NCBI GenBank assembly: GCA_028282105.1
Contig: JANQIO010000232.1
Coordinates: 1-48,395, forward strand
Length of the DNA stretch: 48,395 bases
Source: Halieaceae bacterium
Lineage (GTDB): Bacteria; Pseudomonadota; Gammaproteobacteria; Pseudomonadales; Halieaceae
Direction: 5' to 3'
Position numbers and translations under genes: made by a program
Notes under the pieces: model-generated
The model's database searches: none
Seen by the model: only the letters and a program-made list of their open reading frames with translations
What the model was told of the DNA's origin: nothing
Part shown: one piece after another, positions 34,762-42,319 of the stretch
Position numbering within the stretch: the stretch's first letter is position 1
Layout of the letters: each line of letters opens with the position of its first letter

Positions 34762-35699
34762 GCCAGCATGGCCCGTTGCTGGCTGACCAGCCGTTGGCTG
34801 CATGCCTGCGCCAGCTCGGTGAAGATTTGCGCCAGCGGGGAATCGCCGCAGGCTACCGGCACGCCGCTGGCGGCGCCGTTGCCGATATCCGGCGTAAACG
34901 GCAGCCGCGCCAGGGTGTCTATGCCCTGTTCGGCGAAACGCGCCGCCTCCGGCGCCGGTGGGAACATGTCGAATTCCCCACCGCAGTGTGGGCAGATGAC
35001 GCCGGCATGGTTTTCCACCAGGCCGAGAATCGGCAGCTCGGCGTCGAGGCAGTAGCTCGCTGCCTTGAGGCTGTCCTGCAGGGCGATAGCGTCTGCCGAC
35101 GACACCAGCAGGCTGCTGGTATTGCAGCCCTTGAGGGTATCCGCCAGGGTGATCAGCTCATTGCCGGTGCCGGGCGGCATGTCCACGATCAGGAAATCCA
35201 GCACGCCCCAGTCGAAGGAGCCGAGCAGGTGGTGGATGTAGTCGTGCTTGTAGGCATCGCGCCAGACTACCGGCGTCTCGGCATCGTCCAGCATGAATCC
35301 CAGCGAGCCGACGCGCAGGGAACCGCGACCCTCGATGGGCAGTTCAGGGGCGCTGAGCCCTGTGCGGGACAGGGTCGAGCGCTGGGATTGCAGGCCCAGC
35401 AGGCGCGGCGCATTGGGCCCGTGAATGTCTGCATCCGCCAGGCCCACAGAGTAGCCCTGGCGAGCCAGTGCCACGGCGAGATTGGCCGACACCGTGCTCT
35501 TGCCGACGCCGCCCTTGTTGGCCATTACCGGGATGATCCAGTTGATCTTCCCCAGGCGTTCGGACAGTTGCAGGCTGTTGTGACTGGGTTTGTCGAGGTC
35601 GCACTGCTCTTCCAGCGGGCAGAAGTTGCAGGCGTGGCCGCGGCCGCAGTCCACCTGCTGGTCACTGCTGCCGATCATCTGCACAGGATCGTTTGCCAT
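34758..35699 (-). CDS. Nbp35/Mrp-family P-loop Fe-S cluster carrier
   Basis: This 313-residue ATPase of the Mrp/Nbp35 group binds and transfers Fe-S clusters. The N-terminal cysteine motif is C18-X5-C24-X2-C27-X5-C33 (CGRGHACNFCPLEEQC), like the N-terminal cluster site of eukaryotic Nbp35. The deviant Walker A is NKGGVGKST (61-69), the Walker B is LDFLIVDMPPGTGNEL, and the bridging C-terminal CxxC is ICPHCGGEFD (236-239). It lies 12 bp after the gamma-subunit gene and overlaps the propeller gene by 4 bp. It therefore probably supplies clusters to the alpha and beta subunits. A dedicated carrier within such an operon is not part of the classical ebdABCD set. Confidence 0.88.
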   Translation of the reverse strand: MANDPVQMIGSSDQQVDCGRGHACNFCPLEEQCDLDKPSHNSLQLSERLGKINWIIPVMANKGGVGKSTVSANLAVALARQGYSVGLADADIHGPNAPRLLGLQSQRSTLSRTGLSAPELPIEGRGSLRVGSLGFMLDDAETPVVWRDAYKHDYIHHLLGSFDWGVLDFLIVDMPPGTGNELITLADTLKGCNTSSLLVSSADAIALQDSLKAASYCLDAELPILGLVENHAGVICPHCGGEFDMFPPAPEAARFAEQGIDTLARLPFTPDIGNGAASGVPVACGDSPLAQIFTELAQACSQRLVSQQRAMLA

Positions 35700-35711
35700 A
35701 TCGAGTTCTCC

Positions 35712-36437
35712 TCAGCCTTTGGGCTGTGGCGCCAGTGGCACCCAGCCCATGGTCACATGCTTGAGTCCATCCCGTTGCTTACCGTCGCCATCCCAGAGCG
35801 CCAGCCCCAGGGCCGCGGACTCCTGCAGGCTTGCCTGCAACTCGCCGCTCTCATTCAGCTCGCGGGACAACACCAGATTCCAATGGCTGCCGTCGTGATA
35901 GCTCTGGGCTGTGAGGCTGCCCTGCTGCAGTTCAGTGGTGGAGCCGAAACCGGCAGCCGCCAGGTTCTGGGGCTGCTCCAGGCCGGCGCGCCAGTACCAG
36001 AGATTCACCTGCTGGCCGGGGCCGCCCATCATGAATGAGGTTTGCGCGGCGGCGCCCACCGGGAACTGGACGGCGGCGGCGTCGGCAAAGGCAGTGCGTG
36101 AGGTTTGCTGGTCTGCGGAGCTGTCTGCCCAGCGCAGCCGCAGGTACAGCCGTTCACTGCTGCGGGCGGCCTGCAGGCGCACTGGTCGCGGTGGCGTATC
36201 AGCCTGGTGGCGCAGCTGCACCGAGGGATGCACCGGCGGCGCCAGCGTCAACTCTACCTGGTAGGCAGGGGCCCGGTGCCAGTCGGTGCTAAGCGGGCTG
36301 GCAAAGTCGCCGCCATCGCTGTCCAGCCAATAGGCGGTCTCACCCAGCGGCAGCGGCATTGCCGCCGGCTCCGGTGGTGTCTGTGCGCCGCAGCCTGGCA
36401 GGGTGAGGAGTGCAAGCAGGAGTAGGATTCTTGTCAT
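35712..36437 (-). CDS. Heme-b gamma subunit of ethylbenzene-dehydrogenase-type enzyme
   Basis: This 241-residue periplasmic cytochrome b subunit belongs to the EB_dh heme family (EbdC, DdhC, S25DH gamma). Diagnostic stretches are LYLRLRWADSSAD, FADAAAVQFPV, SFMMGGPGQQVNLWYWR and LALWDGDGKQRDGLKHVTMGW. The family binds heme b through Met and Lys; Met136 or Met137 and Lys226 are the likely ligands. The N-terminus (MTRILLLLALLTLPGC) looks like a lipoprotein signal with Cys16, which would anchor the complex to a membrane, whereas known gamma subunits are soluble. ATG 36437 lies 4 bp after the chaperone gene. Electrons would leave the enzyme through this heme. Confidence 0.88.
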   Translation of the reverse strand: MTRILLLLALLTLPGCGAQTPPEPAAMPLPLGETAYWLDSDGGDFASPLSTDWHRAPAYQVELTLAPPVHPSVQLRHQADTPPRPVRLQAARSSERLYLRLRWADSSADQQTSRTAFADAAAVQFPVGAAAQTSFMMGGPGQQVNLWYWRAGLEQPQNLAAAGFGSTTELQQGSLTAQSYHDGSHWNLVLSRELNESGELQASLQESAALGLALWDGDGKQRDGLKHVTMGWVPLAPQPKG

Positions 36438-36441
36438 GATG

Positions 36442-37119
36442 CTAGTCCCAGAGATTGACCGCCGTGATACGGGCGGCATGCTCATCTTGAGCGCTTGGGG
36501 TGTGTTGGTTGCGTAGGCCTGATGCGCAGCGCAGGATGCCTTGGGCCAGCGCGCGGTAGAGGGTTTCCGGCGCCTGCTGTTCGATCGCTTCAGTCAGTAG
36601 TGTTAGCAGCGGCAATAGCTGCTGCTCGATAAAGTCCGCCTGGGCCTGGCGATAACCGTCGATACAAGCGCTGTCCTTGCTGCCGGCCTCAAGCTGACAC
36701 AGCCAGCAGAGGAACTCGAGCTGGCATACCAGGTGGTCGGGCAGTTCGGTGTGCTCACCTTCCAGCGCCGCCGCCAGTCCGAAGTGGCGATACCAGCTGG
36801 AGTAGCGCAGCAGCAGTTCCGGTCGGCTGTGCTCGCCACACAGCTCGCCGTATTCGCCGGCGTTGAGGTGCACCCGGGGTCGCCCCCTGCGGCCGACCTG
36901 GAACAGGTCAATGTAGGCGGCTTCCTGCTCCGGAAACTGCAGGTCGGTCTGGATGAGGGGCAGCGCCTCAGAAAAGCCTGCAAGGGCAGAAGCCTGCAAC
37001 AGGCGGCCCAGTTCTCCGCTCTGCAGCTCCGCATGCCATTCTGCCCGGGGGTGGGCAAAGCCAAGGGCGGCCAGTTGGAAGAAGCGTGCGCGGGCCAGCG
37101 GCGTGCTCGAATCGTTCAT
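36442..37119 (-). CDS. TorD/DmsD-like molybdoenzyme chaperone
   Basis: This 225-residue all-helical protein is of the TorD/NarJ/DmsD type (EbdD/DdhD position). The signature is LPDHLVCQLEFLCWLCQLEA (about 128-147), matching the family's PDHL-x2-ELEFM pattern, and YIDLFQVGRRGRPRV is the conserved upstream segment. Such chaperones bind the Tat signal peptide and help insert the molybdenum cofactor before export. It lies 4 bp after the beta subunit gene and 4 bp before the gamma subunit gene, giving the order A-B-D-C, whereas ebd operons are A-B-C-D. It acts in the cytoplasm on the alpha subunit. Confidence 0.88.
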   Translation of the reverse strand: MNDSSTPLARARFFQLAALGFAHPRAEWHAELQSGELGRLLQASALAGFSEALPLIQTDLQFPEQEAAYIDLFQVGRRGRPRVHLNAGEYGELCGEHSRPELLLRYSSWYRHFGLAAALEGEHTELPDHLVCQLEFLCWLCQLEAGSKDSACIDGYRQAQADFIEQQLLPLLTLLTEAIEQQAPETLYRALAQGILRCASGLRNQHTPSAQDEHAARITAVNLWD

Positions 37120-37123
37120 GGCA

Positions 37124-38101
37124 TCAGTCCAGCTTGAACATATCGGCGTGCTTGTAGGCGATCAGCGTGTCCATCAGCTCGCTGTCCTCGCCGCGGCGCT
37201 TCTTCTCGCGCTCGCTCTCCAGCGTGTCCAGCGCAGCGCGGACGCCGTCGCCAAACAGGCTCTCCAGGTAGGACAGCGGGATGCGGTCGTCTTCCGCCGC
37301 GGTGCCGTCGGCATTGAAGGCATCCGGCGCGGTGGGCGGTACATAGAACACGTTGGGCTCGGTGCGCCACTCCGGGTGCAGGGGCAGGGCCACCTTGTAC
37401 TTGTCGACCAGGGTATGTACCGGCCCGTCGGTGTCGTCCCGGTAGCCGATCCAGCGGATACGTCCCACACACTGCTGTGCACAGGCGGTGGGCAGGCCCT
37501 TTTCGATGCGCGGGTAACAGAAGATGCACTTCTCGGACTTGGACAGCTTCTCGTTGAAGTACACCTTTTTGTAGGGGCAGGCGGTGACGCAGTAGCGATA
37601 GCCGCGGCAGCGCTCCTGATCAATAAGCACGATGCCGTCTTCCTGGCGCTTGTAGATGGCGTTGCGGGAGCAGGCCGCCAGGCAGGCCGGGTTGGTGCAG
37701 TGATTGCAGATCCGCGGCAGGTAGAAGTGGTAGCTGTTGGGATACTCGCCCTCGCCCTCGTCTTCGTCCCAGTTCGGGCCCCAGCTCGGTTTCACATTGG
37801 GGCGCAGCCAGGGGTCGGTGCCGGTCATCAGCGCATCTTCGTAGTTGTACTCCCAGGGCTCGCCGTAGTCCTCGGCGCTGGGCAGCTTGCCGGCCTTGAG
37901 CTGGCCGCTCTCGTCGAAGCCGCCGCCGCTGACCTCGTAGTAGCGCGGGTAGCCGTCGCCGGGCTTGGTTTCGACATTATTCCAGTACATGTATTCGCGG
38001 CCGTTGCGGTTGGTCCACTGGGTCTTACAGGCCGAGGTACAGGTGTGGCAGCCGATGCACTTGTTGAGGTCCATCACCATGGCGAGCTGTCTGCTGGTCA
38101 T
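37124..38101 (-). CDS. Fe-S beta subunit of ethylbenzene-dehydrogenase-type enzyme
   Basis: This 325-residue ferredoxin-like subunit (NarH/EbdB family) carries four cluster sites. Site 1 is C15-X2-C18-X2-C21-X3-C25. Site 2 is C132-X2-C135-X4-C140-X3-C144. Site 3 is C165...C171-X3-C175. Site 4 is C192-X2-C195 with C207 and C211. In site 3 the second cysteine position is Tyr168 (CRGYRYC), as NarH has Trp there, so a [3Fe-4S] cluster is expected, with [4Fe-4S] at the others. It passes electrons from the alpha subunit to the gamma heme. It has no signal peptide, so it is probably co-exported with the Tat-bearing alpha subunit. It starts 14 bp after the alpha gene. Confidence 0.94.
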   Translation of the reverse strand: MTSRQLAMVMDLNKCIGCHTCTSACKTQWTNRNGREYMYWNNVETKPGDGYPRYYEVSGGGFDESGQLKAGKLPSAEDYGEPWEYNYEDALMTGTDPWLRPNVKPSWGPNWDEDEGEGEYPNSYHFYLPRICNHCTNPACLAACSRNAIYKRQEDGIVLIDQERCRGYRYCVTACPYKKVYFNEKLSKSEKCIFCYPRIEKGLPTACAQQCVGRIRWIGYRDDTDGPVHTLVDKYKVALPLHPEWRTEPNVFYVPPTAPDAFNADGTAAEDDRIPLSYLESLFGDGVRAALDTLESEREKKRRGEDSELMDTLIAYKHADMFKLD

Positions 38102-38115
38102 TGTTCAGGCCCTCC

Positions 38116-40863
38116 TTACACGCGGTCGGCGCGTTCAATGTCGACGCCGGATTCGTTGGATAACTGGTTGGGGTTCCAGCGGAACAGGCTGAACTTCAGG
38201 TGGCCCCAGTCGCCCACCAGCTCCAGTGGCTGAATCAGGGTAGCCACGACGTTGTTGAGCCCCTTGCGCTCGCGCATCTGGTGCGGCTCCCAGGCGTGTT
38301 CCATCATCACCTGGTTGTCGCGCACCGTGGGGGTGACCTTGGCCTGGGCATAGAACTCGCCGAGGGCGTTGAACACCCGTACCTGATCGCCGTCGGCCAC
38401 ACCTTTGGCGTCGGCCATGGCCTGGCTGATGTAGACGTTGGGCTCGCCGCGCTGCAAACGCATCATGTACTTGTTGGAGCGCCAGGTGGTGTGGATGCCC
38501 CAGCGCGTGTGCGGCGTGTAGAAGGTGTAAGGGTAGCGGGAGCTCTCCGGCCCCGCACCCAGCCGTGCGGTGGGCACGGAGGATTCCAACTGCTGGTACC
38601 AGGGGTGGTCGCAGTAGAAGGTGATGCGGCCACTGAGGGTCGGGTAGGGGACCTTGTCTTCGGTCTGCCGCTCCCAGGCCTGCACCGGCTTGTTGGGCGC
38701 CACCTTGGCGCTGGGCGGCGAGGGGCTGTTCCACATGGACAGGAAGCCCTTCTCGACGCCTTCCTCGAAGGACTGGCCCTGGAACTGGGGCGCGTTCTCC
38801 ACCAGGAAGCGCACTTCCTCGCGGGCATCCATGATCTTGCCGCCCATGGTGTAGTCGTCGTGAATGGTGTGCAGGTCGCGGGTAAAGGGGCCGTCCTGGT
38901 AGGACTGGATGCCGCGGGCCAGGGCGCGTTCCTGGATCTTCTTTGTCAGCAGCACGAAGATATCCCACTCCTGCTTGCCCTCGCCGATGGGTTTGACCGG
39001 CGCGGTGAACAGGTTGCCGAAACGGTGCAGCGGGGTCATGCGGATATCCCAGCCCTCGTAGTGGCCGGAGCCCGGCAGCACGTAGTCGGCGTATTCTGCG
39101 GTGGAGTCCATGCGGATATTGATGTTCACGAACAGCTCGGAGAACTTCTCCAGCAGGCGCTCCCGGTAGTGGGGGCCCTTGTTGCGGGCGAACTTGTTGT
39201 CGGCCATCAGGATGGCGCCCTTGATGCCGCCGTACACCGGCATCAGGCCCTTGCCGGTAACCTCTTCGATCATGGCCTGCATCTCTTCCACGTCGAAACC
39301 GGCGCGGGCTTTCAGGCGTTCGTTGTCGTAGTGCTGGCGCGCCTCGATAATTTTTTCACCGTGCACGAACTCGCCCAGGCCGCCGGCCTCGAAGCGCGGC
39401 ATCTTGCCGGTCTGCATGAAGCCGAGTACGTAGGTAGATTCCCAGCCCCAGTCGGTCCAGGGGCTCCAATAGCCGCCGCGGGCGCCGTTGTGGCCGGTCA
39501 GGGCGCACATCAGAATCTGCGCCCACTGGGTATAGATACCATTGAGCATCTTGGCGGAAGCGAAGCCGGATAGAATCACCGCCTTTTTCGCCCCGGCAAA
39601 GGCCCGCGCTTCCTCGCGGACGATGTCCGGGTGGATGCCCGTGGTCTCCTGGGTGGCCTCGGGGGAGAACTTGCGGGCCTCTGCGCGCATGTGCACGAAG
39701 GCCGGTTGCACGCTGATGCCGTTCACCTTGAAGCCGCCTTCCAGTGCGGGAGTGATCGCTCCCAGCGCCAGGGTCTTGTCGGCACTGCCCATGGAGCCGG
39801 GTGCTTTGCTCGCCCGGTTGGCGGCGCTATCCCAGAGGTAGAACACCTCGTCGCTGCCGCCTTCCTCGATATCCGATTCGCGCAACAGCTTGCGGTTGTC
39901 ATCTCGCACAAGCAGCGTCAGGTCAGTCTGCTCCCTGACGAAGTCCCAGTCACACAGGTCTTCCTCGAGGATGGTGTGCACCATGCTCATGTAAAGGAAG
40001 GGGTCGGCGCCGGCCTGGACGTTGAGCCAGCGGTCGGCGTGGATGCTGGTGGGGTTGTAGTCCGGCGTGGTGGTCACCACCCGGGCGCCGTTGTACTTGG
40101 CTTCCCAGACATAGTGTGCATCCGGGATGCGAGTGGCATTCAGGTTCAGGTAGGACAGCAGCAGGTAGTCGCAATCGAACCAGGCGTCGGAGGTGGCGTT
40201 CTGCAGCGGGTCCCCGTAGGCCAGGTGTTGCCCGGACTGGCCGTCGCCGACATCGGTCATGCCGTCTTCGTGGATGCCGCCCATTAGGCTGGCGAAGCGC
40301 AGACCCGCCGCCAGCTTGCCGTTGGAGACAATGCCGGTGCCGGTGTGAGTCATCAGGCAGCCGGGGCCGTGTTCCTCGTACAGGTCGATGATTTTGTCGG
40401 CAATCTCTTCGCTGGCCTGGTCCCAGGAGATGCGCTGCCACTTGCCCTCGCCGCGCTCTCCCACCCGCTTCATCGGGTAGCGAATACGGTCTGCTTCGTA
40501 CATGGCCTGGGAGTGGATGGCGCCTTTCTGGCAGCCGCGGGGGTTGGTGTCGGGAATACCCTCGTCGATCTGCGGGTACTGGGCGAGCTGCTCCTCACGC
40601 ACCACGATACCGTCGCGGGTGATGATCTTGAACGCGCAGTTGCCGTGACAGTTCACACAGTGAGCGGCGTAGCCGGTGACCTCGTGCTCGTACTCCCGCC
40701 GGTAGATATCTTCCCAGCCGCGGTAGGGGTAGTCGCTGTTGAGAGTGTCGCCGATCGGCTGCAGTGTGGTCAGTGACCAGGCCCGCGGCGTGGGCAGTGC
40801 GCCGAGGCCCGCGCCGGCCAGTGCCGCGCCGCGGAGAAACCGCCTTCTGTTGAGATCAGCCAT
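38116..40863 (-). CDS. Molybdenum catalytic alpha subunit, ethylbenzene/steroid C25 dehydrogenase type
   Basis: This 915-residue bis-MGD oxidoreductase is in the type II DMSO-reductase group. A Tat signal (LNRRRFLRGAALAGAGLGAL) directs export. FS0 ligands are likely His68, Cys72, Cys76 and Cys111 (AAHCVNCHGNC, then NPRGCQKGAIHSQAMYEADR). The Mo-ligating Asp is in MTDVGDGQSG (Asp204 or Asp207). Overall motifs fit the ethylbenzene dehydrogenase / steroid C25 dehydrogenase / p-cymene dehydrogenase clade more than nitrate or selenate reductases, and the EB_dh-type gamma subunit supports this. The expected reaction is water-derived hydroxylation of an activated C-H bond in a hydrophobic substrate. 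It is the first gene of an operon of at least six, with the TATTATAATA palindrome 14 bp before its ATG. The substrate cannot be read. Confidence 0.88.
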   Translation of the reverse strand: MADLNRRRFLRGAALAGAGLGALPTPRAWSLTTLQPIGDTLNSDYPYRGWEDIYRREYEHEVTGYAAHCVNCHGNCAFKIITRDGIVVREEQLAQYPQIDEGIPDTNPRGCQKGAIHSQAMYEADRIRYPMKRVGERGEGKWQRISWDQASEEIADKIIDLYEEHGPGCLMTHTGTGIVSNGKLAAGLRFASLMGGIHEDGMTDVGDGQSGQHLAYGDPLQNATSDAWFDCDYLLLSYLNLNATRIPDAHYVWEAKYNGARVVTTTPDYNPTSIHADRWLNVQAGADPFLYMSMVHTILEEDLCDWDFVREQTDLTLLVRDDNRKLLRESDIEEGGSDEVFYLWDSAANRASKAPGSMGSADKTLALGAITPALEGGFKVNGISVQPAFVHMRAEARKFSPEATQETTGIHPDIVREEARAFAGAKKAVILSGFASAKMLNGIYTQWAQILMCALTGHNGARGGYWSPWTDWGWESTYVLGFMQTGKMPRFEAGGLGEFVHGEKIIEARQHYDNERLKARAGFDVEEMQAMIEEVTGKGLMPVYGGIKGAILMADNKFARNKGPHYRERLLEKFSELFVNINIRMDSTAEYADYVLPGSGHYEGWDIRMTPLHRFGNLFTAPVKPIGEGKQEWDIFVLLTKKIQERALARGIQSYQDGPFTRDLHTIHDDYTMGGKIMDAREEVRFLVENAPQFQGQSFEEGVEKGFLSMWNSPSPPSAKVAPNKPVQAWERQTEDKVPYPTLSGRITFYCDHPWYQQLESSVPTARLGAGPESSRYPYTFYTPHTRWGIHTTWRSNKYMMRLQRGEPNVYISQAMADAKGVADGDQVRVFNALGEFYAQAKVTPTVRDNQVMMEHAWEPHQMRERKGLNNVVATLIQPLELVGDWGHLKFSLFRWNPNQLSNESGVDIERADRV

Positions 40864-40877
40864 GCGTTTTCCGTAAA

Positions 40878-40887
40878 TATTATAATA
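40878..40887. promoter_or_regulatory. TATTATAATA palindrome before the molybdoenzyme operon
   Basis: This is a perfect 10-bp palindrome just upstream of the alpha-subunit start. It also contains TATAAT on both strands, so it may act as a -10 box as well as an operator. Its short distance to the ATG favours a regulatory reading. Confidence 0.5.
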
Positions 40888-40929
40888 AACGCACTTATTT
40901 TAGCTTCAAGGCGTGTGTTTTCAAGTATT

Positions 40930-40939
40930 TTTTATAATA
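40930..40939. promoter_or_regulatory. TTTTATAATA site before the GntR gene
   Basis: One mismatch from TATTATAATA. It lies about 45 bp from the palindrome in front of the molybdoenzyme operon, within the divergent control region shared with the GntR gene, and would suit autoregulation. Confidence 0.4.
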
Positions 40940-41008
40940 ATAGGCAGAACAATACAGTCTCCTGGGCGTGTGCCTCGCCCTGGAGTCACAACTGGTGAGG
41001 ATCTGGGC

Positions 41009-41824
41009 TTGAGGTTAGAATCCGTCGATAACACGCCTGCAACAACAAAACAGAGCAAGGCGACCGGGCGACGGTCGCTGACAGGGGCTACCTTGGCGTC
41101 CATCACCGACAGCAGCTTCCCGGATATCTTCGATAGCCTGGCCACGGGCCGGGATTCCTCTGATCGGGTATTGCGCAAGATCATCGAGGGCCTGCTGGAC
41201 GGGCGCTATCAACCCGGACAAAAGGTCAATGCCCGGCAGCTCTCCGAGGAGCTGGAAGTGAGCATCGTGCCGGTGCGCGAAGCGATTCACATTCTTGCCG
41301 GCGAGGGCGTAATCGACCTGACAGCGGGCAAGGGTGCCCGTATCCGCACCCTGAACCGCGACGAGGTGCGCAACTGGTGGGAGATCCACGGCGCCGTCGG
41401 CAAGCTGGGTGTCGGCTTTGCGGCCGCCAAGATCAACGCCCATCCGGAGTCTGCCGGCCTGGTAGAGGACGCCATGGAGTTGATCCGTGAGAAGGCCGGC
41501 ACCCTCGGCGGCTTCGACTTCATCATGGTCTTGCTGCGCTATCACATGGTGATGCATGAGGTGGCGAACATGCCCGAGCTGAACGAGGCCACCCGCCGCC
41601 TGGGTATCTTCTTCTGGGCGATATTCTTCCCCGAGTACATCCCCATGCAGGATTACGCGGCGGCCTACGTGCGCAATCACCAGCGGGTCACCGACGCCGT
41701 GCTGGCCGGCGACGTGGACGGCGCCACCGCTGCCTACCAGTACCACATCGACTGGTCAGACGCCCTGATCGCCGGGGAGCGGCCCGATCCTGGCGCTCCC
41801 TGGATTCACCATCGCAGCGCCTGA
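41009..41824 (+). CDS. GntR-family regulator, FadR/FCD type
   Basis: This DNA-binding regulator is about 271 residues from the chosen start. The winged helix-turn-helix is clear: RVLRKIIEGLLDGRYQPGQ, NARQLSEELEVSIVPVREAI, then LAGEGVIDLTAGKGARI. The C-terminal part is a helical FCD-like ligand domain (FDFIMVLLRYHMVMHEVANM, NHQRVTDAVLAGDVDGATAA). No ATG is available near the N-terminus. TTG 41009 with GAGGAT upstream is chosen; GTG 40970 and GTG 40913 are alternatives, but the last would cover the palindrome. Divergent from the molybdoenzyme operon, it is the likely controller of the palindrome-bearing promoters. FCD ligands are usually small acids or acyl-CoAs. Confidence 0.8.
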   Translation: MRLESVDNTPATTKQSKATGRRSLTGATLASITDSSFPDIFDSLATGRDSSDRVLRKIIEGLLDGRYQPGQKVNARQLSEELEVSIVPVREAIHILAGEGVIDLTAGKGARIRTLNRDEVRNWWEIHGAVGKLGVGFAAAKINAHPESAGLVEDAMELIREKAGTLGGFDFIMVLLRYHMVMHEVANMPELNEATRRLGIFFWAIFFPEYIPMQDYAAAYVRNHQRVTDAVLAGDVDGATAAYQYHIDWSDALIAGERPDPGAPWIHHRSA

Positions 41825-41831
41825 GCGCTCC

Positions 41832-42299
41832 CTACAGATCGACTTCGATGATCCGCGTCTTGGCGGGGCCTTCCTCGTAGGGTGTCAGCATGCGGATATT
41901 CAGCTTCAGGTGCTGGTACAGCCACTGTCCGTCCTGGCGCACGTAGCGGTCGTCATAGGTCGCCGACAGCCACAGAGCCTGGCCCTGGAAGACCATGGGC
42001 TGCCACAGGTACCACTGGCCGCTGGCCTCATCGCCGTCAATCTCGATCAGCGGGTTTGACACCTGGTGTACCGCGAAGGGCACCAGGTCACTGGATGCCG
42101 AGAAGAATTCGTGGATACCCTGGCGGCCCTCGGCGTAGCCGAGAATGCTGCCGTCCCAGATGGCGTTCTCTGCAAACAGGGGTGCGAGTTGGTCCGGGTT
42201 GTAGTCGTTGTCACAGGCAGCGGCGTAGCGCGCTTTCAGTTGCTTGATGTCCTCGATGTCGATGAGGCGCTGGACCTGTTGCTCCAGTGAAGTCGTCAT
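41832..42299 (-). CDS. SnoaL/NTF2-like protein
   Basis: This 155-residue protein has an NTF2-like cone fold: QQVQRLIDIEDIKQLKARYA, LAPLFAENAIWDGS, GRQGIHEFF, VHQVSNPLIEIDGDEASGQW and SATYDDRYVRQDGQWLYQHL. SnoaL-like proteins include ketosteroid isomerases, bile-acid dehydratases and ring-cyclising enzymes, and are frequent in steroid and terpenoid catabolic clusters. The Asp of ATYDDRY and the Tyr of KARYAAAC are candidate catalytic residues, which is inference. It follows the amidase gene by 20 bp with its own ribosome binding site (GGAGAG) and ends 7 bp from the convergent GntR gene. Confidence 0.85.
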   Translation of the reverse strand: MTTSLEQQVQRLIDIEDIKQLKARYAAACDNDYNPDQLAPLFAENAIWDGSILGYAEGRQGIHEFFSASSDLVPFAVHQVSNPLIEIDGDEASGQWYLWQPMVFQGQALWLSATYDDRYVRQDGQWLYQHLKLNIRMLTPYEEGPAKTRIIEVDL

Positions 42300-42319
42300 G
42301 GTGATGCTCTCCGTGGTGT

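Noticed and set aside
38200-39573. 457-codon plus-strand frame opposite the molybdoenzyme alpha gene
   Set aside because: It is antisense to a conserved catalytic subunit, with low-complexity translation.
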